Assembly: GCA_020638955.1 (NCBI GenBank)
Contig: JACKHO010000004.1
Coordinates: forward strand, 625,140 to 689,139
Source of the DNA: Planctomycetaceae bacterium
GTDB lineage: Bacteria > Planctomycetota > Planctomycetia > Planctomycetales > Planctomycetaceae
Direction: 5' to 3'
Length of the DNA stretch: 64,000 nucleotides
The position numbers were made by a program, and so were the translations under genes. Below are positions 15,928 through 22,618 of the stretch, piece after piece. The first letter of the stretch is position 1. Each line of letters begins with the position of its first letter. The notes under the pieces were generated by a model that was not told the DNA's origin, searched no databases, and saw nothing but the letters and a program-made list of their open reading frames with translations.

Positions 15928-18900
15928 TTGTCTCGTTTTATTCTCTGGGCTCACGTTGCACTCTTCCTCGCTGTTTTCTCCGCACGACCGTCGGTCGCAG
16001 ACGAGCAACTCGAACGCAGCATGCTGGCACTGGGGCCGGAGACCATTGCGGCTCAGGCGCACTTCCGGGGTGATGCCCGTCGCGGTGCGCTATTGTTTTT
16101 CAAGTCGGCAGCAGGTTGTGTGAAATGCCACGGCAGCGGGCCGAACCAGACGCCGTTAGGACCCGATCTCACTACCATTACTAAAGAGACGACCGATGCA
16201 CAAATCGTCGAGTCCATTCTGCAGCCTTCCAAGGTCATCCGAAAGGGATTCGAGACCGTTTCGGTCGTGACAAACGATGGGAAAATCATCACGGGACTCG
16301 TCGCTCGGAAGAACGACAACGAACTCGTCCTGCGTGATGCCGCCAACCTGGAACGCGAAATTGTCATTGCGGCTGGTGACATCGAAGAACAGAAAGTCAG
16401 TGAACAGTCGATGATGCCGCAGCAACTCGTGGCGTCGCTCTACAGCGAACGCGATATGTACGACCTGGTTCGCTATGTCGTGGAAGTCGCCCGGGGCGGC
16501 AAGTCGCGGGCCGCGGAACTTCGTCCCTCGCCACAGCAGTTGGTCGTTATTGATGACACAGAAGATCTGAATCACGCCGGGATTCTACGGTCGCTGGGCG
16601 AACGGGATTACAAGGCGGGGCAGCGAATCTTTTTTGGGCACTGCCAGAACTGTCATGGCCGCGATGGCAATACGCCCACACTTCCCACGGCCCGCGCGTT
16701 TGGTCGCCAGCCGCTCAAGTACGGGGCTGATCCGCTCAGCATGCTGAAAACTCTCACACGCGGTGCGGGACTGATGTCTCCCATGCAACATTTGACGCCG
16801 CGTGAACGGTATCAGGTCATTCACTTCATTCGTGAAGAGTTCATGAAGCCGAACAATCCGGTTTATGAACCCTTGACCGACGCCTATCTCGCAGGACTTC
16901 CGAAAGGGAGCAGCGATGGCGAGGGAAGCGAATCCGGCGAACGTGATTACGGACCGGTGCTCGGCTCGCAACTGGGAAATCAAATCAACAATGTGCTGAC
17001 GTTTCGATTGCCAGAGAATTTGACCATCAGTTACGACTTGCATCAGATGCGTGTCGCCAGTGCATGGGAAGGTGGTTTCCTGAACCTTTCTCAGACGCAG
17101 CACTACCGCCAGCGGGGCGAGAGGATGCCGCAAATTGATGGCGAGTTGCTTCCTGGTCTGGGAGTCTGGCAATGGGCCTATGGTGGCAGCTTTGACATTC
17201 CCGCCGACGCCAAGCCGCCGCGGGGACCGTTGCCGTCGGAGTTCATGCAGTACCACGGACACTATTTGTATGGCAAGCAGGCCATTTTGAGTTACAGCAT
17301 TGAGGGGCGCAAAGTTTTGGAAACAGTCGCGGCCAAGCGGGTCGAACAAGTCCCGGTCTTCACGCACACGCTGCGCATTGAGCCAAGTGATCAGCCGCTG
17401 CGTCTCGCGGTTGCGGGGTTGATTGCGTCGGGTGGGCCAGATGGCCTCTACTCGGTGAAGGGCGATCAGTCTGCTGGAAAGTCCGGTGATGTTGCCGGGC
17501 ACATGGCGATGATTTCCGGCACGTCACAAGGGAAGCGAGACGAACCTCGAATGGCGAATCGTGCCTGGGAAACCGTGAAGGGGGAAAAGGCGAAGAAGCT
17601 CGACTTGGGAACACCAGACCGGACAACGCTGGTCCGTTTTCGCACCAAAGAATCAGGGACGCTCATTGCTTCAACGCCGGAACGAGGGGAATGGAAACCG
17701 AACGGGAAGTCGTTGTTTGTGCGCGGCGGTCGTTTGGTATTTGATATCGGCTGGGTCGGCGCCATGACCAGCCGTTCGGTGGTGAACGATGGAGAGTGGC
17801 ACACCGCTGCGATTGTCGTCACGGAAAAAACGACGCAAATGTTTGTCGATGGCAAACTGGAGGCAGAACGCGAGGCGTTTCGTCGTCCTGCAGAACCCGG
17901 TTTTGTACTCAAGGTTGGTGCGACATCAACCAATTTCGGCGGTGATTACTCTGGCGACGTAGAAGGAATTCGCATTGTCGACCGAGCCATTACAAACGAC
18001 GAGCTTGCCAAACTCAAACAGCTTCCCGGTGCTGAGGCCGAGGGTGTCCTCTTCAGTTGGACGCCCTCGAATGAGACTCCGAAACCGGCAGCAGAGACTT
18101 CAGATCTTGTGCTGGCGGGGGCTGCGGTCAATGGAAATGTCGACGGGCTGACCTGGGAAATCGACGACGCGAATCGCATTGTGTTGAACATTCCGGCAGG
18201 CAAGGAGCCGCGCGTGTTATCTGTGACTCGATCTGCGGCTCTGGGAGTTTCGCCGGCTACCATCGCCAAGACGTTGGCAGCAGCGAAAGCCAATCCCGTT
18301 GATTTGGCGACGCGCACATCGGGCGGACCTGTCCGCTGGTCGGATACCTTAGAAGTAGGCGGACAGCTTGGGGAATCTATCAACGGTTACGCGCTGGATT
18401 CTATTCGGGTGCCGTTTGAGAATTCCTGGAATGCTTGGATTCGGACGAGTGCTCTCGACTTCTTCCCCGACGGTCGGGCCGTGGTCACCACGCATGGGGG
18501 GGACGTGTACATTGTCAGCGGTCTTGATAGCGACCTCAGCCATGTCACCTGGAGACGATTTGTCGCGGGTCTGTTTGAACCGTTCGGCGTGCGGGTCATT
18601 GACGGCACAATTTACGTCACATGTCGCGACGGCCTGAAGCGGCTGCACGACTACGACAACAACGGCGAGGCCGATTTCATTGAAGCGTTCTGGAACGACG
18701 ACGACGTCTCCTGCATGTTCCACGCCTACAACTTCGACCTGCAAACCGACTCGAACGGCAACTTCTACTTCGCCAAGGCGGGACAGTACACGCAGCACCA
18801 TCGTCCCGGCAGCATTATGCGAATTCCACCCGAAGGGGGTTACGCAGAGGTCGTCGCGTGGGGATTGAGGACGCCCAACGGCATGGGAAAACTGTTCGAT

Positions 18901-19743
18901 GACCGCTTTACCGTCTCAGATAACCAGGGACCGTGGATGCCCGCCGGGAAGATTTCACTCATCGAGCCGGGGGGATTCTATGGCAACATGCCCATTAACG
19001 ACGAACAGAAAGCGTGGCTGACGGAACGGAGCGGCGGACAACTTCCGAAGACGTTCGACGAACCCATCATTTGGATGCCCCAAGAACTCGACAACTCGTG
19101 TGGCGGACAAATTTGGGTGTCCGATGAACGCTTCGGCCCACTTTCCGGTCGGCTCATTCATTCCTCATACGGCAAAGGCTGGTTGTATTACCTCTCGCTG
19201 CAGGAAGTTGGCGGCAAAACGCAGGCGTCCATTGTGGCGCTCCCGCATCAGTGGGATGCAGGTGTCATGCGATTGCGAACAAATCCCCACGACGGTCAGC
19301 TCTACGGCACCGGGCTCTCTGGCTGGCAGGGACCGAGAGACGGCAAAGACGGCTGCCTCCAGCGCCTCCGCTACACCGGCGAACCGGTCCGGATAATTGA
19401 AAACGCGAAAGTTGTCAAAGACGGTCTCGAACTCGAATTCAGCTTCGACCTCGATCCCCAGACTGTCACAAACCCCGAGCACTGGCAAGGGCAAATGTGG
19501 GACTACCTCTGGTCCAGAAACTACGGATCGGACCAGTACTCGGTTCTCGAACCAGGCGAACGCAAACGCGACACACTTACCGTGGCCAAAGTGGAACTAC
19601 TGAGCAAACGCAAAGTCCACCTCGTGCTCCCCGACCTCAAAGTTTGCGACCAGGTCTTCCTGAAAATGGACCTCCAAGGCACCGACGGCTTTCGCTTTCT
19701 GGAAGAGATTTACCTGACGGTGCATGGTGTTCCGGAAGAGTGA
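15928..19743 (+). CDS. Very large secreted dihaem c-type cytochrome with LamG-like and propeller domains
   Basis: A 1271-residue exported protein. After the signal peptide (about 1-25), haem site 1 is CVKCH at 64-68 and site 2 is CQNCH at 239-243, each in a short cytochrome c domain. A DUF6797-like region follows (about 350-450, VLGSQLGNQINNVLTFRLPENL). A concanavalin/LamG-like fold comes next (about 600-690, with NDGEWHTAAIVV and MFVDGKLEAE). The C-terminal half is a beta-propeller resembling sugar-dehydrogenase or NHL propellers (DFFPDGRAVVTTHGGDVYIVSG, GLRTPNGMG, PWMPAGKISLIEPGG). Such planctomycete proteins are presumed periplasmic electron-transfer oxidoreductases. TTG 15928 is preferred because GGGAG lies seven bases upstream. 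Confidence 0.85.
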   Translation: MSRFILWAHVALFLAVFSARPSVADEQLERSMLALGPETIAAQAHFRGDARRGALLFFKSAAGCVKCHGSGPNQTPLGPDLTTITKETTDAQIVESILQPSKVIRKGFETVSVVTNDGKIITGLVARKNDNELVLRDAANLEREIVIAAGDIEEQKVSEQSMMPQQLVASLYSERDMYDLVRYVVEVARGGKSRAAELRPSPQQLVVIDDTEDLNHAGILRSLGERDYKAGQRIFFGHCQNCHGRDGNTPTLPTARAFGRQPLKYGADPLSMLKTLTRGAGLMSPMQHLTPRERYQVIHFIREEFMKPNNPVYEPLTDAYLAGLPKGSSDGEGSESGERDYGPVLGSQLGNQINNVLTFRLPENLTISYDLHQMRVASAWEGGFLNLSQTQHYRQRGERMPQIDGELLPGLGVWQWAYGGSFDIPADAKPPRGPLPSEFMQYHGHYLYGKQAILSYSIEGRKVLETVAAKRVEQVPVFTHTLRIEPSDQPLRLAVAGLIASGGPDGLYSVKGDQSAGKSGDVAGHMAMISGTSQGKRDEPRMANRAWETVKGEKAKKLDLGTPDRTTLVRFRTKESGTLIASTPERGEWKPNGKSLFVRGGRLVFDIGWVGAMTSRSVVNDGEWHTAAIVVTEKTTQMFVDGKLEAEREAFRRPAEPGFVLKVGATSTNFGGDYSGDVEGIRIVDRAITNDELAKLKQLPGAEAEGVLFSWTPSNETPKPAAETSDLVLAGAAVNGNVDGLTWEIDDANRIVLNIPAGKEPRVLSVTRSAALGVSPATIAKTLAAAKANPVDLATRTSGGPVRWSDTLEVGGQLGESINGYALDSIRVPFENSWNAWIRTSALDFFPDGRAVVTTHGGDVYIVSGLDSDLSHVTWRRFVAGLFEPFGVRVIDGTIYVTCRDGLKRLHDYDNNGEADFIEAFWNDDDVSCMFHAYNFDLQTDSNGNFYFAKAGQYTQHHRPGSIMRIPPEGGYAEVVAWGLRTPNGMGKLFDDRFTVSDNQGPWMPAGKISLIEPGGFYGNMPINDEQKAWLTERSGGQLPKTFDEPIIWMPQELDNSCGGQIWVSDERFGPLSGRLIHSSYGKGWLYYLSLQEVGGKTQASIVALPHQWDAGVMRLRTNPHDGQLYGTGLSGWQGPRDGKDGCLQRLRYTGEPVRIIENAKVVKDGLELEFSFDLDPQTVTNPEHWQGQMWDYLWSRNYGSDQYSVLEPGERKRDTLTVAKVELLSKRKVHLVLPDLKVCDQVFLKMDLQGTDGFRFLEEIYLTVHGVPEE

Positions 19744-19820
19744 CTCATTCAGAAAGGGGTGGCGGGGGCGCCCCGCGCTAGCGGAAGCCCCCGGAAGATG
19801 TTGACGGAATTCCGGTGGCT

Positions 19821-20004
19821 TGCCAGCCTCATCCCCTGCGACGAACATAGAACTTCTCTGCCTGAAACTTTACCGCGAGTTCACTGGGCGCCCCCGCCAC
19901 CCGTCGGGGGCTTGTCAGCCTCATCCCCCGCGAGGAACACAAAACTTCTTTGTCAAAATTTGTGCCACGAGTTCACTGGGCGCCCCCGGCACCCGTCCGG
20001 CTGA
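19821..20004. repeat. Imperfect 92-bp tandem repeat, two units
   Basis: The units start with TGCCAGCCTCATCCCC (19821) and TGTCAGCCTCATCCCC (19913). Both contain ACTTCT about 30 bases in and end with GAGTTCACTGGGCGCCCCCG-CACCCGT. The middle of each unit diverges more than the ends. The flanking 19756-19795 also carries related GGCGGGGGCGCCCCGC sequence. Confidence 0.8.
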
Positions 20005-20096
20005 GCCAGCTCCAAGGACAACGTCCATTACGACCGATTGACAACAGCCACCCCTTATGGACGTGGTGACTGATTGGCGGTACGCTTACGCGCAGA

Positions 20097-20121
20097 CGTT
20101 CCCAAGCGGAGCTTGGGAACG
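20097..20121. repeat. Inverted repeat CGTTCCCAAGC/GCTTGGGAACG
   Basis: Perfect 11-bp arms around GGA. This palindrome type recurs intergenically in several bacterial lineages. It lies 160 bases before the PIN gene. Confidence 0.7.
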
Positions 20122-20284
20122 AGGCAAAGAAAGAACCACCACTTTACCCCGCGCTCACCACGAACGCTGGTCCGTCCAGTTTGTCTAGGAATCTGCGACA
20201 CTCCGTTCGGTACTGGAGTCCCCACTCGGCCAACACAATGGTAACAAAGTACGCTACACCTAACCGCTCATTCAGGAGGTCGAG

Positions 20285-21580
20285 TTGAGTCACAAGTTGT
20301 TCGTCGACACTATGGTTTTCTTGCATTACCGGCCCCTGAGAGAATTAAACCTACCTTCACTCGTTGGAGCCGAACAAGTCACCGTTATTGTTCCGGCAAT
20401 CACAATTAGAGAGCTCGATAAGCACAAGGACACCCACCCAACCAGGAAGATCAGAGACCGCGCTGGTAAGGTGCTCCGGAAGATCTATGAGGCAATTGAA
20501 AAGTCCACCAAGATGGATGGTGAAATTGGTGTCGAGTTTTTTCCGGACTTTCCCTCGCAGCAGCTATCCGACCTCGGCCTTAATCCGGATTGGTCAGATG
20601 ACGTTCTCATTGCCTCAATTGTTTCATACATGCGGAAATCCCAAGGTCAGTGTGTGACTTTGATCTCACAAGACGTTGGGCCAAAGCTGAAGTGTCTCCA
20701 ATATGGCATCAACGCCATTGAACTTAATGAGTCGCTTAAGCTTCCAGCCGAACGTGACGAAACAGAGAAGGAGAACGAGCGACTTCGCCGCGAATTGGAA
20801 AGACTCTCGCAGGCTGTCCCGAGAATCTGTGTCTCACTCAGTGGCTCCGACGCAAGTCAGTCGTACAAGTCTTTCGAACTCTTGCCTTTGCCCGACTTTC
20901 GGGAAGAGGAACTTGAGAAACAGATGGTGGTGGTCCGCGCCGAGCATCCACTCTTGGAGGATTCACATTCTGAAGGCCCAAAATCGATGGGCCTGTCCGT
21001 GGCAGGCATTGCCCAAGAAATGCTCCGCAAAGATTACAATGATGCCCTGCACTCATATTTCAATGACATGGAGGATTACCTTCGCAAGCTACATCGACAC
21101 AAAGATATCCTGTCTCGGACTGTTTCGTTTGAAGTTGCAATTCACAATTTAGGGACAGCACCTGCAACGGATGTAGACATTCTTCTGCGCTTCCCGAAGG
21201 GATTTCGGCTACTTTCTGAGGCAAACTTCCCGAAATGTCCAGTCGTTCCTTCACAACCACTTATGCCCACCGACCCCGGAAGAAGTCTTTTTAGTCCGTT
21301 GAGCTATATGATCTCGCACGGACAGTTATCTCCTCAGGTCTTGTGCCGCGTAAACCATCCAAACTTCGGAATCAGCGAATCGCCAGACGGCAACAGAGTT
21401 GTTGATAAGTTCAATCAATTGAAGCATGGAATCCCGAGGTCACTCCCGCGTTTGCATGTGGTTTTCAGTTCGCACAGTGATGCTCGTTCGTTTAATTGCG
21501 GGTATGAAATTCGCCCGGCAAATCTCACGGAACCGGTTTTGGGAGAGTTGCATTTCCACTTAAAGAACTCAGCAACGTAG
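20285..21580 (+). CDS. PIN-domain protein with coiled coil and beta-rich C-terminal domain
   Basis: A 431-residue protein. Residues 1-150 form a PIN nuclease domain of the kind fused to PhoH ATPases, with acidic residues Asp8 (LFVDTMV), Glu43 (TIRELDKHK), Asp105-Asp106 (DWSDDVLIAS) and Asp130 (LISQDVG). Residues about 158-178 are a short charged coiled coil (EKENERLRRELERL). The remaining 250 residues include an Ig/CARDB-like strand segment (VSFEVAIHNLGTAPATDVDILLRFPKGF) and are otherwise unfamiliar. PIN domains usually cleave RNA. No antitoxin gene or PhoH ATPase is adjacent, so this is not a standard toxin pair. TTG 20285 has AGGAGG five bases upstream. Confidence 0.8.
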   Translation: MSHKLFVDTMVFLHYRPLRELNLPSLVGAEQVTVIVPAITIRELDKHKDTHPTRKIRDRAGKVLRKIYEAIEKSTKMDGEIGVEFFPDFPSQQLSDLGLNPDWSDDVLIASIVSYMRKSQGQCVTLISQDVGPKLKCLQYGINAIELNESLKLPAERDETEKENERLRRELERLSQAVPRICVSLSGSDASQSYKSFELLPLPDFREEELEKQMVVVRAEHPLLEDSHSEGPKSMGLSVAGIAQEMLRKDYNDALHSYFNDMEDYLRKLHRHKDILSRTVSFEVAIHNLGTAPATDVDILLRFPKGFRLLSEANFPKCPVVPSQPLMPTDPGRSLFSPLSYMISHGQLSPQVLCRVNHPNFGISESPDGNRVVDKFNQLKHGIPRSLPRLHVVFSSHSDARSFNCGYEIRPANLTEPVLGELHFHLKNSAT

Positions 21581-21652
21581 TAATCGTAGGGCCGGAGATA
21601 ACCGGCCATGAATTCAAAATCCGCATTCATCGTCCGGCACCGCCGGACCTAC
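21580..21652. repeat. Double-hairpin dispersed repeat, copy c (CCGG type)
   Basis: It starts GTAATCGTAGG and ends CCTAC. It contains GGCCGG-agataa-CCGGCC, then GTCCGGC-acc-GCCGGAC. It abuts the stop codon of the PIN gene and precedes mutM, which ends at 21671. Same architecture as 8722-8792 and 9259-9331. Confidence 0.78.
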
Positions 21653-21670
21653 GAGATCTGTTGGTGACAG

Positions 21671-22504
21671 TTACCGCCGCTTCTGGCACTTTGCACAAAA
21701 GAACGTTGACCGTTGGGCTTGGACGATTCGCTGGATGGTTCCCTTGCTGCAGGTCGGGCAGGGGAGGCCTTCGCGGTCGTAGACTCGGTGTTGGTTCTGG
21801 TAGCTGCCGTCCTGGTTCAGGACGTTGCGGTAGGTGCCGTCGCTGAGGGTGGAGCCTTCGTATTTAATGGCGGTGAGTAGCACTTCCTGCGTCGCGGCGT
21901 GAATGCGGGAAATTCTGGCGGCGGTGAGTTTCTCACTCGGCGTCTCAGGATGCACTCCCGCCAGGTGCAGGATCTCACTGGCATATAAATTGCCAATTCC
22001 GGCCACCAGTTTCTGGTCGAGCAGCGCGACTTTCACTGGCCGGCCCGTTTTCTTGAGCCGCGTTTTGAATTCGTCGACCGTGACTTCGAGTGCGTCTGGT
22101 CCGAGGCGCGCAAAGACTTCGTCACGACCTGCGGCGTCGACAAAGGAAATGGTCCCCAGGCCGCGGCGGTCCCAGAAGAGTAGCGGGAAATCTGATCCGT
22201 CGAGACGCCATTCAAACCGTAAATGGTCAATTGTGGGTGGATCAGCGACGAGCAGCAGGCCGGTCATGCGGGGTTCAATGAGAAACGAATGACCCGAGTC
22301 GAGTTCAATGACAATCCGTTTCGCCCGACGAAACACCCGGGAGACAACTTGTCCCACGCATTGCTTCCGAATGGCTCGCATGTCGGGCGTGAGTGAAATC
22401 GGCTTTTTCAGGCACCTTGGCTGCCGCACGTCGATGATAGGACGTCCTTCCACATAGGGACGGACGCCACGGACCATTGTTTCGACTTCCGGCAGTTCAG
22501 GCAT
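21671..22504 (-). CDS. mutM: Formamidopyrimidine-DNA glycosylase (Fpg/MutM)
   Basis: A 277-residue base-excision repair enzyme that removes 8-oxoguanine and formamidopyrimidines and nicks the abasic site. The mature N-terminus is Pro2-Glu3 (MPELPEVET), the catalytic nucleophile and proton donor. FRRAKRIVIEL carries the conserved lysine, and IGNLYASEILHLAGVHP is the helix-two-turn-helix. The C-terminal zinc finger has paired cysteines in CPTCSKGTIQRIVQAQR and FFCAKCQ. Length is typical. It follows gyrA by 114 bases in the same direction; that spacer contains a small direct repeat. Confidence 0.96.
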   Translation of the reverse strand: MPELPEVETMVRGVRPYVEGRPIIDVRQPRCLKKPISLTPDMRAIRKQCVGQVVSRVFRRAKRIVIELDSGHSFLIEPRMTGLLLVADPPTIDHLRFEWRLDGSDFPLLFWDRRGLGTISFVDAAGRDEVFARLGPDALEVTVDEFKTRLKKTGRPVKVALLDQKLVAGIGNLYASEILHLAGVHPETPSEKLTAARISRIHAATQEVLLTAIKYEGSTLSDGTYRNVLNQDGSYQNQHRVYDREGLPCPTCSKGTIQRIVQAQRSTFFCAKCQKRR

Positions 22505-22559
22505 GGGGCGATGCGAACACGTTCACCGACCGTTTGTGGCAGACACACCAATAACAGTC

Positions 22560-22604
22560 GGTTGAGATGGTTGAATGTGGCTGCGCCACGGTTGAGATGG
22601 TTGA
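22560..22604. repeat. Direct repeat GGTTGAGATGGTTGA, two copies
   Basis: Two exact 15-bp copies (22560-22574 and 22590-22604) with a 30-base period, separated by a small GTGG-ctgc-GCCAC hairpin, in the gyrA-mutM spacer. A related GTTGAGATGGTTGA occurs at about 30053-30066 after the GH5 gene. Confidence 0.75.
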
Positions 22605-22618
22605 GGGGGATTACCCTT

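Larger units (their letters stand above)
19744..20284. other. Gene-free stretch rich in repeats
   Basis: A 541-base gap between the cytochrome and PIN genes. It holds the GC-rich tandem repeat at 19821-20004 and the inverted repeat at 20097-20121. The last 60 bases presumably carry the PIN-gene promoter, but no convincing -35/-10 pair was found. Open frames here are short and encoded by the repeats. Confidence 0.6.

Noticed and set aside
19821..20004. Possible CRISPR remnant
   Set aside because: Only two long units with diverged middles, no short regular direct repeat and no cas gene in the window.
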